Shown: piece by piece, positions 49,101 through 62,680 of the stretch
How the letters are laid out: each line of letters opens with the position of its first letter
Numbering within the stretch: the first letter of the stretch is position 1
Source: Anarhynchus alexandrinus
Taxonomy: Eukaryota; Chordata; Aves; Charadriiformes; Charadriidae
NCBI GenBank assembly: GCA_008711295.1
Contig: VUYV01000017.1
Coordinates: 483,303-547,302, forward strand
Direction of reading: 5' to 3'
Length of the DNA stretch: 64,000 nucleotides
Position numbers and translations under genes: made by a program
Notes under the pieces: model-generated
What the model was told of the DNA's origin: nothing
Seen by the model: only the letters and a program-made list of their open reading frames with translations
The model's database searches: none

Positions 49101-51038
49101 TTAATTTCCAGATGAATTAGTTTGTATTTTGATTAAGTTAAAAGGCTCTTTGCTAAGTTGCAATTACTATTGCATTTAATAATAATGGTTTTATCTCACT
49201 TTTAATTACCTTGTTGATCTCTGTTGCTAAAGGTTTGCTTAATCATCTCCAATAATCAGGTGTTCTAGAAGAACCTGCTGGTTGTTGGAACAAAGGGAAG
49301 AGTATATTTATCTTGGAGTGTGACCCATTGGTGTACCCCAGTGATTGCTCTTGATCCATTGATACTGAGTACTGTTAAAAGTAGATGTAGGTGTTCTAGT
49401 ACAATCAGTCCTTATTTAGAGACTATACGTGATATACAGATCTAAACAAGGTAGAAGCAAACAAGTGTTTGGTTTTCTCTCCCTATTCCACACCAAGCCT
49501 GTGACTTAATTTTCCCGTGAAATTTTGAGCATTCTCTAGGGTTTGCATTGCTTCAAAGAACTACATCTTCAATTCCACTTCTGCAAGTCAGATGTGTTCT
49601 CACATCTTTTGAACAGTCTTTTTCCTCCCATGTTTATTTTTACTGTCAACAATGGCCTTGTGCTTTCATTACTTTCCTTACTGATACCTGATACCAAGTT
49701 TTTATTTTCTCTTTTGGGAGAAATTACAGTGTTCAGTCCCGTGACAATCATTTGCATGAGCTGTTTCCCCTGAGCTTCCATTACAACATTTTCCTAAATT
49801 TTTCTCTGCTGCATAGCACTGTAAATTGTGTGATTCTGAGACAGATGCAACACCAGATCTGCTAGCAGTTATCTTGCTTATCACAAGATAAATAATATCA
49901 CAACAGTGTCGCAAGGTATCACAATAATATCTTGGCTTGAAAAAACAGATTATTTGGGACTTGCACGGTACCTAAACACATGCATAGTTGTTACAATGCA
50001 ATGATCAACTGATTTTCACTCTCCAAAAGAAATGTTAAGATTGTCTGCTTGAGCATTAGTCCCTAACAGAACTACTTTGCCTTGTTTTCCATAGACTGCA
50101 AGGCATTCCTTTTAGATTAAATTCAAGTTTCTTGCAGCTGATCTTGAGGCTTTTGAAATACTCAAAATAAAAAGGAAAATGTTTAAGTAGCTTAAGGAGC
50201 GGTGAGAGCAAATAATGTAGTATAAAGCTTATGAAACATTTAGGATTTTAAAACTAAAGTTTTGAACTTTCTGAAACATGTTAGAAGGTTTCAGTAGCTG
50301 AATAGTTTATTAGGGCAAAATGGTTAATGAGGCATGAATGTTTCATAGTTGAAAGTGATTTTAAAAATGCTGTTCTTGCATACCTTTAACTTCTTTCATA
50401 TTTGTGACCTTTTTACAAGTCATAGTCCTGTTTTGGTTTTGTTTCTTACATGCAGTTTTTTTATCATAACATGAATTCATGTCCAAATTTGGATTCACCC
50501 TGTAAAAATAACTGCATTTCCCAAAATACCAGTGAACTTAGAATTCAAGCTTCAGCCAAGAGCTTTAGTGAATTTAAAAACAATAGTTAACATACTATTC
50601 TTGAATATTGGACTCTCTTGACTGACATTTGTATGAATTGTTTGCAGCTTTGCATAATGCAAAATATGTAACATCTCACTAAAATTCCAAATTTTATTGT
50701 CAGATTAAAAAAATTAAAACAGATGGAGCTTTATAAATTGCTTTGCAATGTATTAATAATTAGATGAGCTCTTTCTGCCTTGACTCCTTCTCTTCAGGTA
50801 AGACTGACAAATTTTTCTGTAAGGTTTGGTAGATACTTGGTTTAATATTATAATTGAATTAGTTATGTAGCGCTTTGGCTTGATTAAATGTTACTTTCTG
50901 AGGAGGCAGAGATTGTTTGCCGGTCTTTATTTGATTTGGTTATAGCTATTGTAGATGGATTTCTAGAATTATAACATTTCCCTCAGCTAAATGAACAATA
51001 CAAATAATTTCTTTTCCTTTTGTTTTCTTTTCTTGAAG

Positions 51039-51297
51039 CCGATCAACAACTTATCCTTACACAGAAACCCAGATGTACAGCCAAAACACTGGGGGAAATT
51101 ATTTTGATACTCAAGGAAGTTCTGCACAGGTGACAACAGTGGTGTCGTCTCATAGCATGGTGGGCACTGGAGGGATTCAGATGGGTGTCACAGGAGGACA
51201 ACTCATTAGCAGCTCAGGAGGGACCTATCTGATTGGCAATTCAATGGAAAATTCTGGTCATTCAGTGACTCATACAACGCGGGCCTCCCCAGCGACA
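51039..51297 (+). CDS. RFX3: RFX3 third coding exon (residues 72-158)
   Basis: The exon has an acceptor cttgaag|CC and a donor ACA|gtaagt. Its first base completes the split codon for I72; then RSTTYPYTETQMYSQNTGGN begins a Ser/Thr/Gly/Gln-rich segment ending HTTRASPAT (residue 158) in phase 0. It is 259 nt long. The Gly/Ser-rich middle (GTGGIQMGVTGGQLISSSGG) belongs to the N-terminal regulatory region of RFX3. In my recollection of human RFX3 the residue after R73 is Thr rather than Ser; this is unverified. No stop or frame break is present. Confidence 0.97.
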
Positions 51298-54200
51298 GTA
51301 AGTATTTCAGACTGATGCAAACTCTTTGAGACTAGTTTCTTGGTCACTCAGTTGTTCTTGCAGACTGACACAATTTTTGTGACAGAATGTATAGCAATAT
51401 TATGTTTCAGAATAAGTACTACATAGTACTTTTTGTAAAATAAGAAATATATATAAGTAAGATATAGGAGTAAGAATTCTGTGAAAACTTAAACATGAAG
51501 GCAGACCTTTCCCTTGACAGCTTGCAAATATTTACATTTCATAGGTTAAATTTTTGCATTCACGTAATATTAGGGAGCGCTCACGTAATAGTTTGTCTGA
51601 GCTGAATATTTGTCGGGTTGGGAACTAAAACAGCCTCCTTTAACATTCGGTATTTTTTCTGAAAATGTAAGAAGAGCGCAGTGTTGTTGAGTATAACTAT
51701 GTTAGATGGAAATGTTAAATAATGTAAGTTACAGATCTGTAACTTCCCTGCATTTGTTCTGTTTGTTTGCTCGATGTTAGTGTAGGTTTGGTAGCTTGTT
51801 TCAAAATATTTCCAATTTTTCAGAATACTGAGGTACTACCTTTTAATACTTTCTTCTTAGTTATCTATGGTATGTCTCCAAAGCCTGGGCCAGATTAAAA
51901 GCTCATTGTGAAAGTGTCTTACAATGCTATGGGAAGATGCGTTCTGTTACAACTGTGATAGATAATATTGTGGACACTTAAACACAGAACTTTCCCTTAA
52001 GAACTTACTCATTCAGCCCTTTTTTCAATTAGGAAAATGGGTTTATACCTGGTGTAGCTTTTCTGCATAGCGCTAATGAGTACTTCTAGCTAATTCTTCT
52101 GGGTGTTCTGGTCTGGATGTAGAGATTTGGAAGTAATGGGGAAAAGAATTGTGAAACATAGAGTAGGAAGAGTTGAAAAATACAGTAAAGGAGAAAAAAC
52201 GTCATTAATAATACAGATTCATCAGTACTCGAAAGGGCAATGACATTAAGGGACTTTATTTTTAGGAACTGATGTAATGAATAAAAGTCTAATAGTCTTC
52301 TATTCGAAATTATGATGAACATTTACAATAGCATTGGATAATTTAGACAATCTGATATAATCTCTTTCTTTTGATTCTTAAGGTGGTTGGTATTTATAAG
52401 TACAAAATTTTTGTACAATGTGAAAAAAATATGGTTTCATCCAAAAACTGTGTAGTATTATTTTCTGAGAATAAAAATTGTAAAGAGTCATAATTCATGA
52501 ACAGTGTAAATATCAGTAACATAGTAGAAGCTTTCAGCTAGCAACAAAGAATTTTATATTTTAATTACAAAATAAAAAAGAGTGTATATTAACATTTGCC
52601 TGTATTTTACATGACTTTAACAGAAAAACAGAGTTTCTGAAAAAAGGAACATTCCCCTTTCAGGTTCATTTAATTAAAATCAAGACTTTAACTGGACTGT
52701 TTTCTTTTTTCCTTTAAAGTACTATTTCATTTTACTTATTTGGAAGATATTTCATGGAATTTTCCACCTGACTTTATGATTGCCAAGCATATGCAAAACA
52801 ACTAGTTTTCTGTAGGCTTAAGTTAGGAACAAGTCTTCTAGATGGAGTGAAATTTGAAAAGTACTGTTTCTTTAAATACTTAAATGGCAATGATATTCCT
52901 ATGTTTTCTTAGTTGTTTTAAGTTGTTCTACAATTAAGTACAAATATTGCCTTTTTTAGAGATCATGCTAGTTTTCTCCTTAATCAACTAAGAACAAATG
53001 CATTTTTGTTTTGCACGTCATGCTGTAAGTTTTGTTTTATTCGCTGACAACAGAATTCAGTCAGTGGAAATACTTAACTGAATGTGGAATCAAGTGAGGC
53101 TTAAATGCATCAGGTAAACACAAAAGAGTAGCAGAGTTTGAATTTAGATATCCTAGAATTATTTGCTTGATATCAAAACTCTATGCTGTATTTTGCAAAT
53201 TAAAAACTTTTGATTTTTTTTGTCAAAATTAGAAGTAAAATTTGCCAAAATTTAACAAAATCTAAGGTTCATACCTTCAGCAACATCTTTCTTTTGCTTC
53301 ACCTGCCAGTAAAACAGCCTGGTTTAGTTGCTGCAAGTAACTTCTATACTGCTGTATCAACTAGCCTTTAAGAACAGAAAAAATACTGCTAATTAAATTA
53401 CAATTATTAAGTTGCATTTTTAATACTAAAATAGTTTCCTCCTTTTTTTAAAGTGCTATTTATTTTGTATAATATAGTTCTGTAAGCATGAGACATTAGA
53501 ATGTATTAGAAGTACATTTCTTGCTAAGGAAGTGGGACGCAACATTATTTTATAATTTCAGGCTCTTGGTGTGTATGGTTCAGCTGAAATATTCAAGAGT
53601 CGATTGAAACACAAAATGTTCAGTTTAAACTGTAATTTTAAAGCACCAAGTCTGTTTTAATTTGACTAGAGGGCATAATTAAACTATGCAAAATAGATCA
53701 AGTAATATTTTATTTGGGTTGCACCTCAGATAGGTAGAGCTTGTTTCACTTGTGATCCTCATTTGATCTTTAGCATCATAACTTTTTTCATTCTTGTATA
53801 GAGAATTTATTGGAGTAATTAAAATAACATGTATCCAGGATGGTTTGCCAGTACAATACTCAGGAAATATTTCCAAATTTTGAGTTAGTTTGGACAATTT
53901 TGGTATGGAGACAAAGGATATAGAAATTAATAAGAATTTACTTACTAACACATTTGGTCAACACTAGCTCTCTTTACTTTCACCATAGAGGTACTAGTTC
54001 TGTTTATTCTTTTCAGCTGATAACTTAATTTGTTTTGTTGTTATTCACTCTTACTGATCAAATCATTACCTTCTGTAACAAGCAAATTAATTGTATTATT
54101 GATGTTATCTATTTCTGATACGTCTAGTGTAAGTTAAAAGAAACAAATGAAACAGTTTCAAGTTAAAAGTCAAATGTATAAAATAAGTCAATTTTATTAA

Positions 54201-57200
54201 CTGTGCCTTAGATAAATGAAACTTTAAAATCTAATTTACTTTTTACCAGGTATGCTATTTGGTTTATACAGAAGTCAATAAAAGAGACTTAGAGACTTTT
54301 TACTTGAAGCCTATCTTCACTTTGCTTTCATTATGGTTTAATGTAATTCTGAGTTCTGCTTCAGGTTTAATAAAGAGCTAATATTTTGCTTGTAACATTT
54401 CAATCATTTTAATTTCTGTCAAACATTCATACAAGAAGGCTGTCCTGCTTAAGCTATAGCAGGCAATAGCAGTGTTTTTGTAGCCAAAATATTAAAAATT
54501 GTGCACTTTGAAAAGTATTCCATCATATATACAGTAGTGGTTTGTGTTAGTATGCATGAAGAACATTTGTTAGCATTTTCTTTACTCATTTTATTTCCAT
54601 TTATTTCATTGCTTCTTCCCAGTAAATCCTTTGGTGGCCTGTTAAACTACTTCTCTACCTACCAAAAGGATTTATTCACTAAAACAGAAAGACATTCCGA
54701 TTATAGGGCCTTCTATATAAAATATTAGGCAGATAAACAGCTTTCCAAAATGGCCATTTTCATGTGAATATATGTGAATTGGTCAAGAATAAATTGTGAT
54801 TACATTGAACAAGAAGTGATTTACCCTAGCTGGGTGTCTATTTGAAATGTTGAAAACAATTTCAACAAAATGTTGAAGCCTGTATGAAAGAGTTGTCTGT
54901 TTGGTTTATTGGCAGCTATCATTAAAGAAGGGATAGCTATATTTAAAAGACTAAATAGGAGATTGGATTGCCATGAAAATAATGAAATCTGAATCGCCTT
55001 CCGATTTTTTTTCCCCATATGTAAATGTCTTAAGGACTGTTCTTGTGATAAAACAGGATGATCTAATCAATATATTTCATAATATCTTAAGGTTAAAAAA
55101 TTCATCTAGTTTCTAGTAATAAATGTGTTGTTATGCTTGTCAGCCAGTGAAAGGCTCCCATCTATTAGTTTTTTTTTCCAACAAGCTTTACGACTGATCT
55201 GCAATTGCAGTTGTCATTCATCAGTCATCACCAGCCATAGGAGGTCTCCTCTCATGCTGTTGCAGAAATCTATCCTATTTCAGTGCAAATCTAAATGTGC
55301 ATGAAAATAAAAGCAAAATTAATATGGATGTAATGTATCACCACAAATTACTATTTCTGGTAGTAATCACAGTGTACAAAATTTGCTCTTAATTTTAAAG
55401 GAAGGATGGTACCTACCCAAAATGTGTCATAATTAATGGAGGGAGAACAACAACAACAAGAAGTAAGAAGGCTCAGTGTAAATATCATATCCCGATAATA
55501 TAATTTTAGTGGAACTAGTATAAGTCTTTCAAGACCAAAAAGTAACAAATGTTTAAATGGTCCATTAAAGGTGAAGGGGTTTTGATTTGGAAAATAGTTT
55601 GAGAAGAGATTTTATTTATTAATCTGTTTCTTGGTAGAGGAACTTTTTCTTCTTCCATTCCCCAACTTTTCCGGTAATTTTAATTTAGCTGGCTCTATCT
55701 TAGCAGAAAGCAAACCATTTCTGATCAAATCGAAGACGTACAGATTTTTATGCTACGAAGGGTTGTTAGATCATTGGGTCTGACCACTTTTACTGGCAAG
55801 ACATTTACTTATGACTTCTTCAGCTGAGCACAGTGACATCTTTCATGAAGAAAGGCATTCATTTCCAGGTAAAAGAAGGCAGATAATCTTTTTTTGTTTC
55901 TTCTTTTAAATGAGTCATAAGAATGGTTAATCACTACTACTGCTGGAGAAACATTTATGTTGTAAGAATTAACTGGAGGGGTGGGAAGTTTAGAGGATTT
56001 GTGGATCTTGTGTGTTTATAAACCTCTGCCTCCAAGACTTTTCCTCCTGCTTTGGATTCTCCTTCAGATCTGTGGAGCATCATGGCTTCTCCCTCTCTCT
56101 TCCAGAGGTTTCAGTCTGTCAGTTTGGCCAAAAAAACTTCTGTCTTTTTCTGCCCCTTTGAGTGCCGTGCTGCTCCACTGTAATATCTTGAGTTGAGACT
56201 GTGTCCTTTTCACAAAACAAGGAATGGGGGGAAAAGGGAGAATGACCCCTAGTAAGGTCTGCAACATCTACCCTGTCTGCATTCTGGCTTCACCTGCCTA
56301 TGCTCCTTGTTTCTCTTCTGATGCAGTCTGACTTCAGTTTTCAGTCATTGGCTTTTGGTGTGTTTTCTGCCTAAAAGCCCTATAGCACCTCATAGGTTCT
56401 TTCCAGTTTTGGCAATTGAATATTTATTCTGGTATTTGTGTATCAAAAATCAAGATGTAGTGTTGTTGGAAACTCAGTTTATTCCAATGTAGCATTCCGA
56501 TTACTGGTGAAAAAATATTGTAAGAAACAGAATGGTTTTTTTTATCATAAGGTATTAAAAATAGGTGTTTTGAATCTGTGAGAAGATTTTCTGTTAATTC
56601 CTTTTATTTGAAAATGCATAACCTGGATGCAAGATGACTTGCCACTGGTGTTCTCATAACAGTCTGATTATCAATGGCATGAAGGCATCACCTTTCTAAA
56701 GGACTGGATTTTTTTATTTCTGATTAAATACACATTTGTTCTAAAATGGCCACTCTACCTCTCTAAGGCTGTCTTGCCATAAATGTTTTCAAATTTGGCT
56801 TTAGTAATAACCCAAACTAAACGTTCCTTTTAGTTTCCCAATTCTGTTTTTCTGGTGTGAGTAACTCCGATGTGCTTCCATGTGATTTTCAGTGTTAGGT
56901 GGAATGTATGTGTTCTAGAAGTCCTTATAATCAGCTAGACAAGGATTTTTTTTTGTTTTCCTTTAAGTGTTTGTACCAAATATGGAGAAAACAACCACAT
57001 AGAAAAATGTTTACAATCTGTTTGAAGATATATATAATAGACATGAGGTATACAAATAACTGGATAATCCAGGGGAGAGATGGTGAATTGGTCAGTTTGA
57101 CCATATGTTTGAGAACTTCCAGCAATGTTTCATTTGAAAATTTGGGAAGGAGAAAGTAATCTGACCTAAAATCCAAACATTTTTTACTTTTCCAGCCTAT

Positions 57201-60200
57201 GGCTGTTAGGTGTGCTTTTGTGCCCCTATATTGACTCCATGTATTCCTTTGTAATTACTAGAGAACGTATTACGTTCTTTAGTCAGTATACATGCCTTGT
57301 ATACATGCAGACTACTGGAGGTGTGCATTTGCAGCAGGTATTTTGACCAGTATCTGTTATGTATATTAAACTTGGATGATATATTTACAAATTAACCAAT
57401 TTTAAGGAAGGAAAAAACCCCACCCTTTTTTCTAAGTGCTTAAGGTTTATCAGCATACTTTTAATGTCAGCGTATGTAAAATACCACACTTGTTTTACAT
57501 CTTTTTGTGTTCTTCTGTTTCTGCATATTTACATTTCTTTCAGTCCAACAGTCTTAAAAAAGTATCTATCTATCTTCATAGTACTGCTTCGTTCTCTTGA
57601 GCAAAATTTCATAGAACCTCTTTACAGGTGCTGCTATAGCTTTGTCTGTTGTGAGGAATGCAAATCCTTTAAATTTAATTCTTCCAGCTGTAAAGGTTAG
57701 ACCTGAGTTCTCTTAGTGTGGTCATTACTATTTTATTTTCAGGCTTCTTTTTCTTGGGCAATCTTGTCTGCTTAACACAACTCTCTGGCATAAGTTTCAG
57801 AAAACAGTACAACATACATGATTAGTCTGTCCTGAAACAGAATTGAAAGCTATCATAGATAATGCGTGTTTGTGGCATCCTGAAAGAGTGGAAGTGTCAC
57901 ATTTTCAAAAGCCCTGAGTCCATTTATCCTGTAGCTTCAGGTTATTCATGATGTGTATACACCTTATTTAGGTAAGCACAGTTGTCACCAGTACCCAGAA
58001 CTTATCTAGCTGTATCAAATTAATCTTTCTTGTACACATATGAGGAATTAGTAATTCCTTCATAATGGAGCATGTGATGAAAGCTCCTTTAGGATTTCAC
58101 TTCATTTAAAGCCTAAGAGGGCAAACCTTTGGAAGTGGATAAAAGGCATTATGAATGGCAAGTGCCTGTGCAGATAGAGGCAGGGGCTATCTTTTTTGAA
58201 TAACAGTGTGTTGAATTTTAAGATACCACCTAAAATTGCCTGCTTTGCTGCTGGTTTTGAAGAGAGGTTTGCAGACACAAGCAGATAAAGAAAATAAATT
58301 GTAGGATATCCAGATTAATTGCAAAACCTCAGGGCTTAAACTTCTGCGGATTGTTTTCTTTATGACCTGACCTCCTCAGAACAACTTACTGTAAATACTT
58401 TGTGTTTATTAGTTGAATCATTAGTTAATTAGTTGACTCATGAAAAAATACTATTTCTTCTTCCTAAGAGGAGTGCAGGATTTTTCAAAGTGGGTTTGGG
58501 ATAGGTATTTGCTATGTCTATGCTATCGCATCTGAGACTATTATGTGTAATTAGTTTATCTAGTAACATGTTAATGAACTAGACATAAACTAGCAAGAAC
58601 AGTCAATAACTTCCAAATCAGTAGATCACATGAAAACTGAACATTGTAGGATTCTAGATGCATAAACTGGGATCAAACTGTTGATTTTTTTAACCCCAGG
58701 GAAATACCCTTCATCATTAACAACTGTATCAGAGTATAAGGCAGTATTTTAGTTGGCAAACAAAGAAAATTGAAGGAGAATCATAGTTTTCATCGCTATC
58801 ATGCTCTAATTTAGTGTCCGCCCATGTTTATTTTACTATACAAACTTGATTATCATTCCCACCAGTAGTGTAACATTTAACATGGTTTAGCTGGAGTTGC
58901 AGTGGGAGTGATAGTGTACATTTCAGTTATCAGTCAGGACTTTATAAATAATGGTTTTAGTCTTGTTAAGAGAAGCATAGGAGAAGTGTATTACTGATCA
59001 CATATTCAAATGAATATGTAATTCATGTTGTCATTTTGCCTCTCAGATGTATATGTAGTTAGCTGTGCGTGGAATATCTCACTGCTTATTGCTAAAAATG
59101 CAAGGCTATCAGTTGTCTTTTTGTATTTATGGAGAATATAATTTTAAATGTTAAAATTATTTTCATTTTCTTTCCACTAAATAGCATAATAAAAACTACT
59201 GCGTTACCTATGTAGTAAATCTGTGTAAATGCTTAAATGCTGTTTTGAATAGTGATGAAATTATGTTCAGTTTTTCTAGAACCTAAATAAAAGTCCCTGG
59301 CCAAAACTTAGAACTTAAAAGCTTGAAGGAACAGATCCTTCACATAAACAACTTTTAAGGCAGGTAGCTGTTACTCCCTGTAGACATGGTGCTCTGTGTC
59401 ACATAGATCATCTTGAAAACCCAAAAGCTTGGAATAAGAGAATAGAATAGAGTATTTCAGTTGGAAGGGACCTTCAACAATCACCTAGTCCAACTGCCTG
59501 ACCACTTCAGAGCTCACCAGAAGTTAAAACAACCTGCTTTAAGGGCATTGCCCAAATGTCTCTCAAACACTGACAGGCTTAGGGCATTGACCATCTCTCC
59601 AGGAAGCCTCTTCCAGTGCTTGACCACCCTCTCGTTAAAGAAATGCTTCCTCATGTCCAGTCTAAACCTCCCCTGACACAGCTTTGAACCATTCCCACAC
59701 GTCCTGTTGCTGGATCCCAGGGAGAAGAGATCAGCACCTCCCCCTCCACTTCGCCTCCTCAGGAACCTGTAGAGAGCAATGAGGTCACCCCTCCGCCTTC
59801 CTTCCTCCAAACTAGACAAGCCCAAAGTCCTCAGCTACACCTCATAGTGAGGCCGCACCAATGCTGAATACAGCGGAATAATCCCCTCTCTTGACCGGCT
59901 GGTGATGCTGTGTTTGATGCACCCCAGGATGCAGTTTGCATTCTTGGCTGCCAGGCACACTGCTGGCTCATATTGAGCCTGCCATCAACCAGCACCCCCA
60001 GGTAGATCCCTTTCCACAGGGCTGCTCTCCAGCCAGTCCTCTCCACTTGTGCCTGGCATTACTCCATCCTAGGTGCAGAATATGGCATTTCAACTTGTCA
60101 CTTTTGTGTCACTGATGATTGCCCAGTGCTCCAATCTATCCAGATCCCTCCACAAGGCTTCTCATCCCTCGAGAGAGTCAACAGCACCTCCCAGCTTGGT

Positions 60201-62605
60201 ATCATCCATAGACTTGCTAATGGAGCTTTCAACTTCTGCATGCAGATCATTGATAAAAAATATTGAACAGAACTGGCCCTAGAATTGAGCCCTGAGGAAC
60301 ACCAATAGAGGAAAGCAAGAAGTAGCTGGAAATTTTCATAAAGGGCAAGATGAGTGATTCAGTGTCTAGAAAACCTGTCTTCAAATCAAACATATTTTAT
60401 GCTCAAAAATAGGTAAGAAGTGATTGTCTAGGCTACGTAGGAAGAAGGTTTCTGTCATTAAAAAGATATGTATCTGTCAGATAAAGCTGAAAGTTCATTT
60501 TATCAAAATTTAGGCTAGAATAATGAACAAAATAATTAGTAGTAAGAACAATTTCTATTGAGAAGCTTGCCCTACTAGAATATGATGAAGATTCATTTTA
60601 AATATAGATCCTATATCTTTCTGAGCTTGGTGAAGTAATTAGCATGTTTTAGTGGTGACCAAGACTGCTTGGCTTATGCTATGCAGTAAAAGTGGACGCA
60701 GATTCATTGTCTTCAAGGGCTGTACTGCTGAAATCTACTTCTTAAAGAAAGTCCAGCAACAAAAATACCTGAAATGACAAAAAAAAAAGTAAGTTTCTTT
60801 ATTTGGCTCATTGCATAGTGCCAAAAGGCATTGAAGGAATATGGCAGCGAGGAATCAGTGCTATCTGTAATGCCACTTTTCTTTTTAAGTGCAATTACTA
60901 TTACTTTTTAACAGATTGTTTCTCTGAACAAACAAGGCCACAAGTTGCAGCAATAAGATGAGAGTAGTGCAGTAGTGGGAATGAGCAGCAGGAGGGTAAC
61001 TTCAGTGCTGTAGGACGGCTGTGGACTAAGCACTGTGGAACTAGTAACCTAAGCATCAGAATTAGGATTTAAATGTGTGTACGGTATTCATTGTTTGATT
61101 GTAGCATTATGTTAAGAAGGGAAATTCTATGACTACAGTATATAGTAAGTTGACCTTCCCTTGATGGTGTTTTAAGCTTGTCATTTTTATCATACAGCAT
61201 GCTTTTAAAATTTGATCTTTCTGGTGTGTTCGAATACTTTGACCTCATACTATTTTCCACTGAAGCAAGAAGAAAGCAGAATATTAAAAAAAACATTACT
61301 GATGTGTAAGAGCATGTTTTCTTACATATTAATTGCGTATTTTAAATAATGTACTTTTTATAAAAAGGCTGGTATAGATAATATTAAACAGTTGTAAGAA
61401 AAAAGAATTATTACAATAAAATACTTGAAAGTTGCCCTGTAAAAAAGAGAGAAGCTAATTTATATGTACCGTAAATTCAAGTATCAATTATACTATTTTT
61501 TAGTTACAGCTATACAGAGTGAATTCAGCCAATATTGATAAATCATGCCACTAAAGTTATGGATAGTTCTGTGATATTTGAAGTAGGGTAGGGAAGGCTC
61601 ATTAAAAAGTGGCTAGATAGAGAATAAGTGTTTTAAAAGTATAAGTTGTGGTTTCTATTGCTTTCATTTTGGCCATTTAATGTAGCTAATTAATTGCATG
61701 CCTTTTTTCACGGCGCATCCCATTGTCTCTGTCGTTTTTATTGTTGGTTTTGCTCTTCTAGCTCCCCAGTTAAATTACATTTAGGTTCTAATTTATTTCT
61801 TTAATGCTGTCATCATTGAACTTATCAAAATATCCATTGATAGTAGAAAAGAATGGGAATGGATGTGAGAGTATTTGTACATTTGCATTTGTAGAAATAC
61901 TACTTTGTATTTTAGTAGTACTGTTTTCTTTTCCTTTTAAAAGGCAAAATTATTGTGAACAAATCTGCTTTTCCAAAGGATGGATCCTGCAGTCTGTATA
62001 ACTCCTGACGTTCCACTTACTTTGACAGCTGGGCATATTCAAAGAGTGCTGGCAGCAGTAAGGGTGATGTCCTGTCCCAGTGAAGCTAATGGTGGAAAAC
62101 CTATTGGATTATTTGGGTTTGGGATTTGATTCTGTGATTACAGAGAGCTGAAGTTTTGTTTCTAATTCAAATCTTATTGCAAGCTGTGCATATCTCTTTC
62201 TGATATAGTTGGAGGGAAAACATATGGAGGCCTTTCTTAAAATTATGTTTAGGGATTTATTTATTTTTTTAATTAATGATTTTTTTGTTCAATCAGGGTT
62301 GTTTTTGTTTGAGTGCAGCTCACCAGTAATTCTACTCATTGAATTTCCTGAGCAGGTTTGAAGGTAAAATGGACTTTGAGGCTGTGATCCTGCAATATAT
62401 ATGCAAACAACATGCCTTTCAGACCTCATTAGGGAGTTTTATGTTCACTGGGACTCTGGAATGAGGCCTTTTAGTAAAACATATGCCCTAGCCAGGAATA
62501 AAGCAGGCATTTCTGTTGATCTGTAAGCAATCTGTCAAAACTTCTCTGATCAGGCTTTTTTACTATCTCGTCTTGAGTCCTTTTTTTAATGACATCTATT
62601 ATCAG
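51298..62605 (+). other. RFX3: RFX3 intron between coding exons 3 and 4
   Basis: An 11,308 nt intron with gtaagt donor and tctattatcag acceptor. It carries one clear transposon, the CR1 at 59438-60312. The rest is AT-rich. Near the 3' end (62070-62135 and 62375-62460) there are phrases such as 'tgatcctgcaa' that faintly recall an ancient amniote repeat, too weak to call. Open frames here are short and without motifs. Confidence 0.85.
59438..60312 (-). mobile_element. CR1 LINE 3' fragment, about 0.87 kb
   Basis: The 3' UTR at the left reads antisense ('cagttggaagggaccttcaa', 'ccaactgcctgaccacttca'). The minus-strand frame 59825-59514 encodes the ORF2 C-terminus ('GLSSLEEGRRRGDLIALYRF', then 'FNERVVKHWKRLPGEMVNAL'). 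To the right the more N-terminal RT region continues ('caccccaggatgcagtttgc', 'ttgagccctgaggaacacca') until about 60312, where the element is truncated. The frame is broken by indels near 59830 and beyond. It differs from the 29 kb copy in a Gly-rich insertion in the C-terminal frame, so it is another subfamily. Confidence 0.92.
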
Positions 62606-62680
62606 ATTGAAATGGCGATTGAGACACTGCAAAAGTCTGATGGTCTGTCCACTCACAGAAGCTCTCTTCTCAACAGCCAT
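62606..62680 (+). CDS. RFX3: RFX3 fourth coding exon (residues 159-183)
   Basis: The exon has acceptor tattatcag and donor CAT|gtaagt. It encodes IEMAIETLQKSDGLSTHRSS followed by LLNSH and is 75 nt long, phase 0 at both ends. In RFX3 the winged-helix DNA-binding domain begins right after this point, so the exon supplies the linker just before the domain, and the domain itself lies beyond the window. Because the exon is symmetric, skipping it would remove 25 residues without shifting the frame. Confidence 0.97.

Larger units (their letters stand above)
40914..51038 (+). other. RFX3: RFX3 intron between coding exons 2 and 3
   Basis: A 10,125 nt intron with a gtaagt donor and a pyrimidine-rich ttttcttttcttgaag acceptor. 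It holds a double hairpin at 41234-41269, a short CR1 piece at 41546-41650, and the ERVL LTR with internal remnant at 41992-43130. The rest is AT-rich with no recognised exon or repeat (43.1-51.0 kb), apart from short AT tandem units near 43720-43755. Confidence 0.85.

Noticed and set aside
62070..62460. Phrases resembling an ancient amniote repeat ('tgatcctgcaa', 'agtgaagctaatgg')
   Set aside because: Too short and diverged to separate from chance without a profile search.
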